Below are positions 11,600 to 24,165 of a stretch of DNA of 64,000 nt, one piece after another; the stretch's first letter is position 1; each line of letters starts with the position of its first letter. The notes beneath the pieces were generated by a model that saw only the letters and a program-made list of their open reading frames with translations, had not been told where the DNA came from and made no database searches. The translations under genes and the position numbers were made by a program. Source of the stretch: Procambarus clarkii (taxonomy: Eukaryota; Arthropoda; Malacostraca; Decapoda; Cambaridae); the NCBI RefSeq assembly GCF_040958095.1, contig NC_091216.1, positions 8,106,573 to 8,170,572 on the forward strand. Reading direction: 5' to 3'.

Positions 11600-12185
11600 A
11601 AGTGTACGGACAACAATACCAATATACCAGACTTGACTTGTTGAATATCGCCCGAAGTGTGGGAGGAAGGGAAAAGATGTCGATATTTCTTAAATTGTGG
11701 AACTGTGGCCGACCCCGACTGACCTATAACACTCCTCTTCCCCATATGCTTCATGTGTCAAAGTTTGGTGAGGCTAGCCGCAAGCATCTGTCCTCCAACA
11801 TAGACATAACTGGACGATAGAAGGAATAAATACATTCTTGGGAGGTACACCTCTGTTACGAGTGAACAAGTATGTTAAGAGGAGTAGAAAGTGTTCCAAG
11901 GAAATCACATATATGGTGAGCAAAAGGCTTGGGCAGAGGAGTATACACTTTGGAAGAGTTTATTTGTTAGGAATACACGGACACATGCAGAGATTATACC
12001 TGAAGAGAGGCGGTTGTCTGTTTGAGTTAATGTGAAGATCATTATGCGCCTGGGCAAGGGGATAATTCGCCTGGATGAAGGTATTATGTACTTAGTGCCT
12101 GGGATTATATACTTGTAGGAGAGAATTATATGCTAAGGCAGAAGATAATTTATTGTTAGGAGACATCATTATATACTCGGCAGAG
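11600..12185. other. Spacer without recognised feature
   Basis: Only small open frames (up to 84 codons) without recognisable domains. The right end grades into diverged copies of the 21-bp array motif. Confidence 0.5.
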
Positions 12186-12486
12186 AGGAATATGTGCCTG
12201 GGAGATAAGAATATGTGTTGGAAGAGAAAAACATGTGTTTGGAAGAGAAGAATATGTGTTTGGAAGAGAAGAATATGTGCTTGGGAGAGAAGAATATCTT
12301 CATGGGAGAGTGCGAATATGTGCTTGAAAGAGAAGAATGTGTGCTTTTGATTGAGGAATATGTGATGGAAGAGAAGAATATGTGCTTGGAAGACAGAAAT
12401 ATGTTCTTAGCATTGAGGAATATGTGCTTGGAGGAAATGTATTTATGCTTGGAAGAGAGGAAGATGTGCTTGAAAGAGAAAAAAAG

Positions 12487-12765
12487 TCTCCGTGGTGTAG
12501 TGGTAAGACACTCGCCTGGCGTTCCGCGAGCGCTTTGTCATGGGTTCGTATCCTGGCCGGGGCGGATTTACTGGGCGCAATTCCTTAACTGTAGCCTCTG
12601 TTTAACGCAACAGTATAATGGGTACTTGGATGAAAAAATGATTCTTCGCGGCGGGGATCGTATTCCAGGGACCATAGGATTAAGGACTTGCCCGAAACGC
12701 TACGCGTACTAGTGGCTGTACATGAATGTAACAACTCTTGTATATATCTCAAAAAAAGAATATAT
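12487..12765 (+). mobile_element. tRNA-derived SINE, apparently full length
   Basis: The tRNA-like head begins tctccgtggtgtag, with box A tggtgtagtgg at 12,493-12,503 and box B ggttcgtatcc at 12,543-12,553 (one change from consensus). The body follows, then a 3' tail ttgcccgaaacg and actagtggct, ending in a short A run. An A-run plus G (aaaaaaag) is present at both edges and may be the target duplication. The last about 65 bp closely match the 3' end of the LINE at 13,711-14,967 (read on the minus strand), so the SINE probably borrowed that LINE's tail. A truncated copy lies at 37,376-37,467. Confidence 0.85.
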
Positions 12766-13709
12766 GCTTGGAAGAGAAGAATATGTGCTTGGAAGAGAAA
12801 AATATGTGCTTGGAAGAGAAGAATATATGCGTGGAAGAGAAAAATATGTGCTTGGAAGAGAAAAATATGTGCTTGGAAGAGAAAAATATGTGCTTGGAAG
12901 AGAAAAATATGTGCTTGGAAGAGAAGAATATATGCGTGGAAGAGAAAAATATGTGCTTGGAAGAGAAAAATATGTGCTTGGAAGAGAAAAATATGTGCTT
13001 GGAAGAGAAAAATATGTGCTTGGAAGAGAAAAATATGTGCTTGGAAGAGAAGAATATGTGCTTGGAAGAGAAAAATATGTGCTTGGAAGAGAAGAATATA
13101 TGCTTGGAAGAGAAAAATATGTGCTTGGAAGAGAAAAATATGTGCTTGGAAGAGAAGAATATATGCGTGGAAGAGAAAAATATGTGCTTGGAAGAGAAGA
13201 ATATATGCTTGGAAGAGAAAAATATGTGCTTGGAAGAGAAAAATATGTGCTTGGAAGAGAAGAATATATGCGTGGAAGAGAAAAATATGTGCTTGGAAGA
13301 GAAGAATATATGCTTGGAAGAGAAAAATATGTGCTTGGAAGAGAAGAATATATGCGTGGAAGAGAAAAATATGTGCTTGGAAGAGAAGAATATATGCTTG
13401 GAAGAGAAAAATATGTGCTTGGAAGAGAAGAATATATGCGTGGAAGAGAAAAATATGTGCTTGGAAGAGAAGAATATGTGCTTGGAAGAGAAGAATATGT
13501 GCTTGGAAGAGAAGAATATGTGCTTGGAAGAGAAGAATATGTGTTTGGAAGAGAAGAATATGTGCTTGGAAGAGAAGAATATATGCTTGGAAGAGAAAAA
13601 TATGTGCTTGGAAGAGAAGAATATATGCGTGGAAGAGAAAAATATGTGCTTGGAAGAGAAGAATATGTGCTTGGAAGAGAAAAATATTTGCTTGGAAGAG
13701 AAGAATATT

Positions 13710-13710
<1 letters not shown>

Positions 13711-13752
<42 letters not shown>

Positions 13753-14967
13753 TATTCAAGAAGGTACAATGGGTTTGTGGGGATAAATAGCATGGTGTTA
13801 ACATTCTTGTAAAGCCACTAGTACGCTCAACGTTTCGGGCAAGTCCTTAATCTAACAAATAATTTTAAGTAGGTAAATTCCAGCAGAATTAATAAAATTA
13901 TAACAGATACATTGCAAGGAAAAAATGAGAGGAGAGAGATTAGTAGGTATATTAAGGCACATCGGTAGCTCTGCTTGATTGCGTTGACAGCTTGATTGGT
14001 AATTTAAACAAAGATTAATAGGCACCATACAGCAAATTGATAGCACACATAAGAAGACAACAATGATCACAATGGTAAGGTTGTTTGGATTAGGTACATA
14101 AAGATTGGGAGATTGGGTAGAACTAGATACAGTGCAATTTTAAAGCAACAAGGTAGGACACTTTGAAGATGAAATTAAGTACTTTTTAGTTTTGTTTTTG
14201 AATGACGCAAAAGTTGGACAGCTTTTCAATTCATTTGGGAGTGAGTTCCATAGACTAGGTCCCTTTATATGCATAGAGTGTTTACACAGATTAAGTTTGA
14301 CTCTGGCGATATCAAAGAGATATTTATTTCTGGTGTGGTGATAATGAGTCCAATTACATCTGTCCAGGGAGAGTTTCAGAGCAGGGTTTTTATTTTGAAC
14401 AGGGTTTTGTAAATGTAATTGACACAAGAGAATGTGTAGAATGACTTTATGTTTAACATGTTTAAGGATTTAAACAAGGGGGCTGAGTGTTGTCTGAAAG
14501 CAGAATTTGTTATTATTATTCTGATAGCAGATTTTTCCTGGGTGATGATGGACCTGAGGTGATTTGAAATGGTTGAACCCCATGCACAGATACCATAATT
14601 AAGATAGGGGATAGATTAGTGCATAATATAGTGATATGAGAGCAGAGTTAGGGACTTAATAACTGATTTTGGAGATTGTACCAACTGTTTTAGAGACTTT
14701 CTTAGTTATGTGTTGTATGTGGGTGCTGAAGTTGAGTCTCTTGTCTAGGAATAGGCTAAGAAACTTTCCATTATTTTTATTACTGATGTTAACATTGTTT
14801 GTCTGAAGCTGAATTGCATTTGTTGATTTGCTTCTAAATAAGATGTAGTAGGTCGTTTCTATGTTAAGTGTTAGTTTGTTGGTTGACATCCATAAGTGGA
14901 CTTTTTTAGTTCATTATTAACAACATTATTTAGTGTGTGTTTGGGTTGGGGTTTGAGTTGGTGAGTA
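13711..14967 (-). mobile_element. Non-LTR retrotransposon (LINE), 5'-truncated
   Basis: On the minus strand, 14,656-14,889 encodes the segment after the RT palm (LFLDKRLNFSTHI) and 14,140-14,427 the C-terminal end with GPSLWNSLPNELK, a hallmark of the extreme C terminus of many LINE RTs. The 3' end is followed by a (TTTA)n tract at 13,711-13,753 (AAAT-type tail on the minus strand). It is inserted in the 21-bp array. The split LINE at 19,691/23,530 is the same kind of element. Clade assignment is not secure. Confidence 0.8.
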
Positions 14968-16642
14968 GTGTTTGCTTGGAAGAGAAGAATATGTGCTTAG
15001 AAGAGAGGAATATATGCTTGGTAGAGAAGAATATGTGCTTGGAATAGAAGAATGTGTTTAGAAGAGAGGAATATGTGCTTGGAAGAGAAGAATATGTGCT
15101 TGGAAGAGAAGAATATGTGCTTGGAAGAGAAGAATATATGCTTGGAAGAGAAGAATATGTGTTTGGAAGAGAAGAATATATGCTTGGAAGAGAAGAATAT
15201 ATGCTTGGAAGAAAAGAATATGTGTTTGGAAGTGAAGAATATGTGCTTGGAAGAGAAGAATATATACTTGGAAGAGAAGAATATATGCTTGAAAGAGCAG
15301 AATATGTGCTTGGGAGAGAGAAATATGTTCCTTGAAGAAAATAAATATGTGCTTGAAAGAGAGGAATATGTGCTTGAAAGATAAGAATACGTGCTTGGAA
15401 GAGAGGAATATGTGCTTCGAATATCTCCTTGAGGTAGTGTTATGTTGGTGACGGGAAGCTGTGTTATCATGCTGGTGATTGGTGGCAGTGTTATCATGCT
15501 GGTGATTGGTGGCAGAGTTATCATGCTGGTGACTGGAAGCTGTGTTGTCATGCTGGTGATTGGTGGCAGTGTTGTTATACTGGTGACTGGACGCTGTGTT
15601 ATCTTGCTGGTGATTGATGGCAGTGCTATCATGTTGGTGACTGGAAGCTGTGTTATCATGCTAGTGATTGGTGGCAGTGTAATCATGCTGGTGACTGGAA
15701 GCTGTGTTATCATGCTGGTGATTAGTGGCAGTGTTATCATGCTGGTGATTGGTAGATGTGTTATCATACTGGTGATTGGTAGCTGTGTTATAATGATGGT
15801 GATTCGTAGCTATGTTATCATGCTGATGATTGGTGGCAGTGTTATCTTGCTGGTGATTGGTAGTTGAGTTATCATGCTAGAGACTGATGGCAGCGTTGTC
15901 GTGTTGGTAATTAGGAGTTGTGTTATCCTGCTGGTGATTGGAAGCTTTGTTATCATGAAGGTGATTGTTAGCAATGTTATCATGTTGGTGATTTGTGACA
16001 ATATTGTCGTGCTGGTGATTGGTAGCAGAGTTATCATGCTGCTGATTGGTGGTAGTGTTATCATGCTGGTGACTGGTAGTAGCACTAATCATGCTGGTGA
16101 TTGTAAGTTGTGTTGTCATTATGGAGACTGATAGGTGTGTTATAATGCCGGTGATTGGTGGCAGTGCTATCTTGCCGGAGAATTGTGGCAATGTTATCAT
16201 GGTAGTGACTGGTATCTGTGTTATTATGCTGGATATTGGTGGCTTTTATATCGTTTTGGTGATTGGTTGTTGCGTTATCATGCTGGTGATTGGTGTTTGT
16301 GTTAATATGCTGGTGACTGCTAGCTCTGCTAGCTGTATTATCGTGCTGGAGATTGGTGGCAGTGTTATCATGCTGGTGACTGGAGGCAGTGTTATCATAT
16401 GTGGGTGACTGGTAGTTGTGTTTTCATGCTGGTGATTGGTGGCAATATTATCGTACTGGTGCTTGGTGACAGTGATATCATGCTGGTGATTAATAACTTG
16501 TCATCATGCTGGTGATTAGTGGCAGTGTTATCATTCTGGTGACTGCTAGCTGTATTATAATACTGGTGATTGTTGGCAGTGTTATCATGCTGGTGATTGG
16601 TAGCTGTGTTATCATTCTGGAGATTGGTAGCTGTGTTATCAT

Positions 16643-18440
16643 TGTCGGAAATCTGACACTAACATAGTAGATTACTAACACACAATATAATCAGCAAACC
16701 TGGTTATACTAGTTACATTAGTCTTAAAAGGATTATAGAGAATTTGAAATCCGTGACGTTATCAACCCATATATTTAGGTTCATCAAATATCCTTAAACT
16801 AACAGTCTAATGATTAAACCTAATAAAGAAGGTATTCGCTATGACTGGATCGAATATAATTATCAATAAAACTAGAGTCTACCTCTCTAATTCAATAAGT
16901 CAGAAATAGAACCATACTTCTGAAGATGCTTTGGAGGAGGAAGGCTGGCTACTCATTGTATGTAAACAGAAAGAGAGGTTTCCTTTGAGGTTTGATACGC
17001 AACCCATCCTCGACTCAAGTCCATTCCATCCAGCGGTCGACCCCACAGATGCATTCATTAATTTTTACATGCTGTTCATTGAAAACAAGAATTTTCTCAA
17101 ATATAAATTAATATATGTAATGTATTAGCATATTGTGCAGATATAGGCATAGGTTAAATTAGGTTAGGTGTTTAGGTTCTGATGGCAATTATTTATATAT
17201 GTAGTACGTGGATGAAGCATTTAAAGCATTGTGGTTCGAACAAAATTCGTCATTGAAGCGCTAGTTCCGGAAGTGTTCGAACGAAATCAGTTGTGAGTCG
17301 TGTATAAACCGTTTTTCATTCATATCAGGTGGTTTGGTGAGTGCACGGAATCACTGTTGGGTCTTTGTTTTGAGGACAGACTTCAATACGCCTCACTTCA
17401 AAGACTCTAAATTAGAAGTCGACCAACAGTGAAAACTGCCACAACGACCTCACTAACTTCAGGAGTACCTTTATATGTAGTGTTATGGGGGCAGGTGGTT
17501 GTAGTGAGAAGGCCAATAACTAAAGCCAAAGGAGTTCCTAAAATAATGGAGATTAGGTAGGCCTGGCCCTCAGGGAAGAATATTCCCAGCAATGAATACT
17601 TGTTTAACTAGAATAAAAGTCTGCCGTCTAAGGTTAATCACCTACTCCTCTCCAAACAGAATGAAAAGATACTCCTAGCTTTATCCTTATTTATTAAACC
17701 CTCTACACAACCCCCACAAATACAGAATCCAATAAATCCCTTTAACACTCTACCTTACGTTAAACTCCTTGGTCCACATAAGCAGGATACAAGGTTTACA
17801 ACTGCAAACTAGGGTAAAGATTACTTTCCTGAAGGGACACTAGCATCTTAGGTATCACAGACTTAAGCACATGTGGTCTCTCTCTGGCCACCCTAGATTA
17901 ACACTTAGGGTCCAAAAACACTGCCTTAGAGAACACCAGTAAATACATTCAAAACCCTAATCAAGGGTACGGTAATACTATAATAAGGTACTTAACTGGG
18001 TATAACAGAAATATAGAATAAGGTAAGGGAAGAGAGGAGGAGAAGGAGGAACAGCCCACAAGGACGTAAGACCGCCTGGTACCACAGCTAGCCAGAGAAG
18101 GAGGAACAAAAGTTCTCTGGAGTGCTCCCAAGACTGCTGCCGGGATGATACTAACTGATCGTACCGCCACAATCATTATAATTCTTCACAGACATTCATT
18201 ACTAGTTACATTAACAATTCTAAGAATAGCTGATATCTAGTTCAATATTATATTTAATAATCAACAAATACAGTTTGCCTGCTCTGTGAGTAACAGGATT
18301 CGTCTAACGTCTGGCAAGAGAGACGGAAACAAATCCATATCCAGGATTTAAGGAAACATGAATGTAAATGTTATTGTTATTAAATATCCTTCTCACATGA
18401 TCCAATCCTATCAATTAAAGTATAAATATTAATCATGTTG

Positions 18441-18476
<36 letters not shown>

Positions 18477-18501
18477 TCATTTAGTAATAATGAGTAATGA
18501 A
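16643..18501. mobile_element. LTR-like insertion related to the Gypsy LTR at 58.6-59.5 kb
   Basis: The left edge, where the 27-bp array stops, reads tgtcggaaatctgacac, a TG start typical of LTR ends; it also resembles the start of the solo LTR at 33,044. Between about 17,640 and 18,350 many words match 58,780-59,460 in the same order: ttatttattaa, taagcaggatacaaggttta, a gaggagg-rich block, taataatcaac and acgtctggcaagagaga versus acgtctggcagggaaga. This suggests a diverged relative of the same LTR, on the minus strand. The right boundary is not resolved; 18,430-18,480 is an AAT/ATT microsatellite. Sequence 16,700-17,600 has no other recognisable feature. Confidence 0.5.
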
Positions 18502-18985
18502 TTGAGCTCTGGCTCTTTGGTCCCGCCTCTCAACTGTCAATCAACTGGTGTACAGATTCCTGAGCCTATTGGGCTCTATCATATCTACATTTGAAACTGT
18601 GTATGGAATCTGCCTCCACCACAACACTACTTAATGCATTCCATTTGTCTACTACTCTGACACTGAAAAAATGCTTTCTAACGTCTCTGAGGCTCATCTG
18701 GGTACTAAGTTTCCACCTGTGTCCCCTTGTTCGTGTTCCACCCGCGCTAAAGAGTTTGTCTTTGTCCTCCCTGTCAATTCCCCTGAGAATTTTGTAGGTG
18801 GTTATCATGTCTCCCCTTACTTTTCTGTTTTCCAGGGTTGTGAGGTTCAGCTCCCTTAGCCTTTCCTCGTAACTCCTTCCTCTCAGTTCCGGGACCATTC
18901 TGGTGGCCTACCACTGAATCTTCTCTAACTTCGTCTTGTGTTTAACTAGGTATAGTTAATGTTATTAACTAGGTATAGTTAATAG
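18502..18985 (-). mobile_element. LINE fragment (RT C terminus and 3' region), reverse strand
   Basis: The minus-strand frame 18,566-18,898 reads YEERLRELNLTTLENRK and KILRGIDREDKDKLF, ending with a WNALSS motif, as at 30,624-30,914 and 38,464-38,780. These are three copies of one LINE family. The right edge has two copies of an aactaggtatagttaat word and then the 27-bp array resumes. The left edge lacks the usual attaggtgagta tail. CR1/L2-like by its short tandem tail, but the clade is uncertain. Confidence 0.75.
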
Positions 18986-19690
18986 TTGTGTTAACATGTC
19001 GGTGATTGGTAGCTTTGTTATCGTGAAGGTGATTGTGAAGATATAATTCACTGTATTATCATCTGGTGATTGGTAGCTGTGTTATCATGTTGGTGATTGG
19101 TGGCAGTGTTATCATGCTAGTGACTGGTACCAACAATAATCCTGCTGGTGATTATTAGTTGTGTTATCGTTATGGAGACTGATATGTGTGTTTTCATGCT
19201 GGTGATTGGTGGCAGTGTTATCGTGCCGGTGAATGGAAGCAGTTATCATGCCAGTGATTGGCAGCTGTGTTATTATGCTGGCATTTGGTGGCAGTGTTAC
19301 CATGCTGGTGATAAATGATAGTGATATCATGCTGTTGATATGTAGCTGAGTTAACTCAGCTACATATTCTCACAGCTACTCAGTCATGGTGGTAACTGAT
19401 AGCTATATTATCATGCAGATGATTAATAGCAGTGTTGTGATGCTGGTGGGTGGTAGCTGTGTTATCATGCTGCTGATTGGTGGCAATGTTATCATGCTGG
19501 TGGTCGGTGGCAGTGTTGTCATGCTGGTGATTAGTGGCAATGAAGTCGTTCTGGTGATTGGTAGTTGCGTTATCATAATGGTCATTTGTGGAAGTGTTAT
19601 CATGCTGGTGATTTATAGTTATGTTATCATGCTGAAGATTGGTGGCGATTTTGTCGTGTTGGTGATTAGTAGTTGTATTATCGCATTTAA

Positions 19691-20242
19691 ATTCAAATTC
19701 AAAATTAAAATGTTTCTTCAGGTAAAGTACATACATAAAAGGTGTGATACAAATATTGATGAATTTATAGATAAGAGCTCTTACATACAATGCCTAAAGC
19801 CACTATTACGCAAAGCGTTTCGGGCAGGAAAAACACTAAAGACTAAAACTTAATACTAATTGAGATTAAAGTATAAAATGTGTTGAGAAAATATAAAAAT
19901 AAAAAAGGGGGAACATGGCAGAAAAACAGCAAAAAACGATTTGGTCGACAAACAACATTGTTTAAAAAAATAGCAGAAATGGGTTGATATTATAGGGGTA
20001 AGGTTGGTTACAAGGAGTTAATTAGGTAGTTCTTAGTTTTTATCTTAAACTGGTTGAGAGAGGTACAGTCTTTAACATGATTGGGAAGGTCATTCCACAT
20101 TCTAGGGCCCTTGATTTGTAGAGCATTTCTAGTTTGAGTAAGTCGTACTCTTGGAATATCAAATAGGTATTTATTTATGGTGTGGGTTCTGTTACAACCT
20201 TCAATGAAGATTTTAAAGTCAGGATTGACATTACAGTTCAGC

Positions 20243-20245
<3 letters not shown>
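19691..20245 (-). mobile_element. LINE 3' half, separated from its 5' half at 23,530
   Basis: Minus-strand reading of about 20,240-20,010 gives RTHTINKYLFDIPRVRL, GPRMWNDLPNHVKDCTSL and KTKNYLINSL, the C terminus of the same LINE type seen at 14,140-14,427. The 3' end contains cgtttcgggcagg-like sequence shared with the LINE at 13.7 kb. It is cut at about 20,245 by a (TA)n tract and a nested insertion. Confidence 0.7.

Positions 20246-20248
<3 letters not shown>

Positions 20249-20333
<85 letters not shown>
20249..20333. repeat. (TA)n microsatellite
   Basis: Pure TA dinucleotides, about 42 units, at the left edge of the nested Helitron/SINE unit. Confidence 0.98.
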
Positions 20334-20335
<2 letters not shown>

Positions 20336-20429
20336 TAGCTGAACTCGCCACGCGTTGCTGTGGCTCTGTCTGGTTAAATGGAAAAGAAAGAAAACAGAAA
20401 ATTCACGTTTCTAACATGTTTGATTTCAC

Positions 20430-22450
20430 AATGCTTGTGGGTATACAATTTGTTTTTCTTGTTCCACTGTCTGTGAAGATCTAGAGATTGTCTGATTGCC
20501 GACTCTAGAACACGCAACATATAAATGTCCATGTGAGAAGCAATCCGTGTCTACATCTAAACCGCACAATTCTAAAGATTGGCCCTGAGCTTTGTTGATG
20601 TTGATTGCAAACGCCAATCGCATTGGGAAATTGCAATCTCTTAAATTGAAATGGAAAATCCGTTGGAATCATAGGAATGTGAGGAATGAGGACATCTTCA
20701 CCTTTGAAAGGTCCTGTCAAGGTTGTTGCTTCTACGACGTTGCTGAATAATTTTTTATTGCAAGCCGCGTGCCGTTGCTAAGCTTTGGCTGGTTGATATT
20801 TCGTAACATGATAATTGGCACGCCGAATTTTAATTGCAGTTCGTGCGGTGGTGGTATTCCTGGCAGATCGAGTGAATTAAAACATTCTGTTGGATAGTTA
20901 ATCGCTTCATCTGCTTCCACCACAGTGTCGACGGACTTGTATGTGACTGCCTTGCTTTGTATGTTAGACTGAATAATATTGTTAAGTTCTTAGACGTCTT
21001 TGTTCTTGGCCTCAAGAATAGCTCGTTCACTCAGCCAATCGTGATTCTTATAATTGGTTTGAATATTGGGAAATAGTTTTTCAACCAATTCTTCTTTTGA
21101 CGTCACTAAATTGTGGAAGTTATGAGGCAATGAAATTCGTCCTGAGGTCAGATCAACCGGCACGTTTCCGTTCCCAATTTCCAGAAATTGATGTGAGAAT
21201 ATCTCAGCTGATGATTCGTTTTGCAGTTGGACACGCACATTTGTAGTTAATTTTAACATATTTACGTGGCGCCACAAAGTAGAGTATTTCAGGCAAGCAT
21301 TTATTTCGTCCGCTGGTGTCGATCGAGGAACTACAGGTAATGTTTGCATGAAATCTCCTGCAAGCAATATTAATGCGTTCCCAAATAATCTGATGTTTCC
21401 ACGCTTGCAATCTTGCAATGATCGGTCAAGAGCCTCGAGTGATTTTTGTGTTCCATTGTGCATTCATCCCAAACAATAAGTTTACATTTCTGCAATACTT
21501 TTCCCATGCCGGATGCTTTGGAAATGTTGCACGTGGGAGTTTCAATGAATTGCATGTTCAATGGCAATTTCTAAGATGAAGTAGCAGTTCTTCCACGTGG
21601 TAGCAATGTTGCAGCTATTCTGGACGATGCAAGAGCTAAGGTTATGCCATTTTGGGATCGAAATGCTGCCAAAATCAATCTAATTAGAGAAGGTTTTACA
21701 GTTCCTCCTGACGCACTGTAGATTTCTCCAAAACCATTATTGATAGTCCGAATTATTTAATCGTAAATGCCTTTTCGCTCAAGCGTTAGCTTAAGAATAT
21801 TTGATTGCCCATACGACAACAGATCACCTGTGTTGTAATTTTGTTCTCGACGCAATTCTACATCGAACGAAGCAGCAGCAGATGGATTCGGTGATGGCAT
21901 TCGCAATTGATTGAGAACTTTGTTCGCGATTTATAAGCACAAATCTTCAATCATCATCAACGCTTCGTTGTAGATTTCTGCTGTGAAATTCATGTTCATA
22001 TTACAATTTTCCTTGCATATTTGACGGACAATATCTTCAGCCATGTGCGACTTGTTTCTCCCATACTCTGTTGGAGATGGAGAGCCGGTGGTCAATGATT
22101 GCAAACAATACACGAATTTGATTTGGATGTGACGTGTTGGACGTGTCATTAATGCATACATCCCAGTGTCGGTCGTTCTCCAATAAATTCAGAGCTTGAC
22201 ATGCACTACGGAAAGTGGCAAGTGCTATGCCGCTGACAAATCTCAATTGCTGGAAAGACGTTGGACCGGGGACATTTACCAACAGCTTACGAAGAAAGAA
22301 GCATTCATCCTGATTGGAATGCATTGTATACAGTCTGCCTATCGTAGTTTGTTTGAATATTCCAGGTTGTCCATCGACTCGCTCTCCTCGTTCACGTGGT
22401 TCAAATGATTTTCTACTGGCAATCCATGTGTAATACGTAGGCACTTCCGA
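20430..22450 (-). pseudogene. Helitron-type PIF1-like helicase (broken)
   Basis: Several minus-strand frames join in order into one helicase. 22,444-22,037 starts with a YYTW block and has a DGQPGIFK motif and a GPTSFQQL block. Around 21,690 a GGTVKPSLI stretch stands where the Walker A loop is expected and has lost its consensus. 21,500-21,460 has a WDECTM Walker B. 21,463-20,990 has LLAGDFMQTLPVVP. 20,923-20,732 has GVPIIMLRN and NGTRL. 20,720-20,426 has GPFKGEDVLIP, an INKAQGQSLE motif and the final LYVACSRVG. The order and motifs match the SF1 helicase domain of Helitrons. No Rep (HUH) domain is seen upstream. Multiple stops and frameshifts mean it is inactive. Confidence 0.85.
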
Positions 22451-22592
22451 ATACAGCTATGTTTTCGCAAACGCGAAATTTTGACATAACGTGAAGAAAG
22501 CAGTTAACGTTGTGGTAGCCGGTGGCTTCATAGCTGTTTGTTGCACATTTGCAGCTGTGAAATTAACGTGTTGTTCATTAATATCGAGCAAC

Positions 22593-23285
22593 AAGATTAC
22601 CAACCGAGTGCCGGCGGGGGGATGGAAATAGCTTCGGCTACGATCCTCTTTTGTCCGATCGTGTTGGTCGAGCGGTTAAGGGATCCTGTACACCAGCAGA
22701 GTGCTCCTGACAGTATGGGTTCGAGTCACTTCTGGGGTGTGGATTTTCAGTTGCATATAGTCCTGGAGACCATTCAGGTTTGTTCGCACTTGTGTTGCTT
22801 CACGTGTGCCCCAAAGAATGAGGGGATTTGATAAAATTCCATGCCCAAGATTACCAACCAAGTGCCGGCGGGGGGATGAAAATAGCCTCGGCTACCATCC
22901 TCTTTTGTCCAGTCGTGTTGGTCGAGCGGTTAAGGGATCCTGTACGCCAGCAGAGTGCTCCTGGCAGTATGGGTTCGAGTCACTTCTGGGGTGTGAGTTT
23001 TCAGTTGCATATAGTCCTGGGGACCATTCAGGTTTGTTCGCATTTCTGTTCCTCACGTGTGCCCCAAAGAATGAGGTGATTTGATAAAATACCATGCCCA
23101 AGATTACCAACCGAGTGCCGGCAGGGGAATGGAAATAGCCTCGGCTACCATCCTCTTTTGTCCAGTCGTTTGGTCGAGTGGTTAAGGGATCCTGTACGCC
23201 AGCAGAGTGCTCCTGGCAGTATGGGTTCGAGTCACTTCTGGGGTGTGAGTTTTCAGTTGCATATAGTCATGGGATTCAGGCTTGT
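22593..23285 (+). repeat. Tandem tRNA-like (SINE-like) repeat, three copies of about 254 bp
   Basis: Copies start at 22,593, 22,847 and 23,100 with aagattaccaaccgagtgcc (one substitution in the second). Each contains ggtcgagcggttaagg, like a Leu-type box A, and gggttcgagtcac, like box B. The third copy is cut short by a (TA)n tract. An inverted scrap of the unit (cctgaatggtccccagg) lies at about 23,385-23,402 between two TA tracts. Acceptor-stem pairing is poor, so I do not call functional tRNAs. Confidence 0.8.
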
Positions 23286-23286
23286 T

Positions 23287-23522
<236 letters not shown>

Positions 23523-23529
23523 AGAGGAT

Positions 23530-23845
23530 GAGAGGATACACGTGAGAGGATGTGCAGTGACATAATATCTAACATATTCAGAGATATGAGTAGGGGGTAC
23601 CGAGTGATGTCTGGGGCCAGAGTTGGATATTGTCCTAATAGCAGCTTTGTGTTGAGTAATTAGAGGACGTAAATGATTTTGGGTAGTAGAACCCCAAGCC
23701 CAAATACCATAGCTGAGATAAGGATAGATGAGAGAGTAATAGTGTCACGCCAGGGCAGGGCGAGGTACGTAATATCTGATCTTAGAAAGAATGCCAACAG
23801 TTTTTGTAACTTTTTTTTATATATTTTTTTTATTTTTTTGACATA
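23530..23845 (-). mobile_element. LINE 5'-side half of the split copy
   Basis: Words in this interval (gtcctaatagcagct, aaccccaagcccaaatacca) line up with 14,515-14,640 in the LINE at 13.7 kb (ttctgatagcagat, aaccccatgcacagatacca), in the same orientation and on the expected 5' side of 19,691-20,245. It is therefore the other half of one LINE copy. It ends in T-rich sequence before the 27-bp array resumes. Confidence 0.7.
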
Positions 23846-24165
23846 TGATATCATGCTGGTGACTGGAGACAGTATTATCATGATGGTGATTGATGGCAGT
23901 GTTATCATGCTGATTACTCGTGGCAGTTATCATGCTATTGATTTGTGGCAGTGTTATCATGCTGGTGATTGGTGAGAGTATTATCAAGCTGGTGATTGGT
24001 GGCAGTGTCATCATTCTGTTGACTGGTGGCAGTGTTATCATGATGGTGATTGCTGACAGTATTATCATGCTGGTGGCTGGTGGCAGTGTTATTATGCTGG
24101 TGATTGGTGGCAGTGTTATCATTCTGGTGACAGATATATGTATTATCATGCAATCTATCTACTTG

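Larger units (their letters stand above)
12190..15425. repeat. 21-bp minisatellite split by a SINE and a LINE
   Basis: Units containing ggaagagaagaatatgtgc occupy 12,190-12,480 (diverged), 12,766-13,710 (about 45 tight copies) and 14,968-15,425. The identical motif on both sides of a SINE (12,487-12,765) and a LINE (13,711-14,967) shows these are insertions into one array. The centre is most homogeneous and the two edges are most diverged, as expected of an array maintained by unequal exchange. The plus-strand frames stay open because 21 is divisible by three; the long KRKICAW- or EEKNMCL-type frames are read-through. Confidence 0.93.

Noticed and set aside
12487-12560. Possible functional tRNA
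   Set aside because: Box B has a change and the sequence continues into a SINE body and LINE-type tail.
12688-13812. Three forward frames of 350-374 codons
   Set aside because: All three frames open through a 21-bp array; the same motif is clearly repeat DNA on both sides of two insertions.
22660-22745. Possible tRNA-Leu genes in the tandem unit
   Set aside because: Box A and box B words exist, but acceptor and anticodon stems do not pair convincingly and the unit is a 254-bp repeat.
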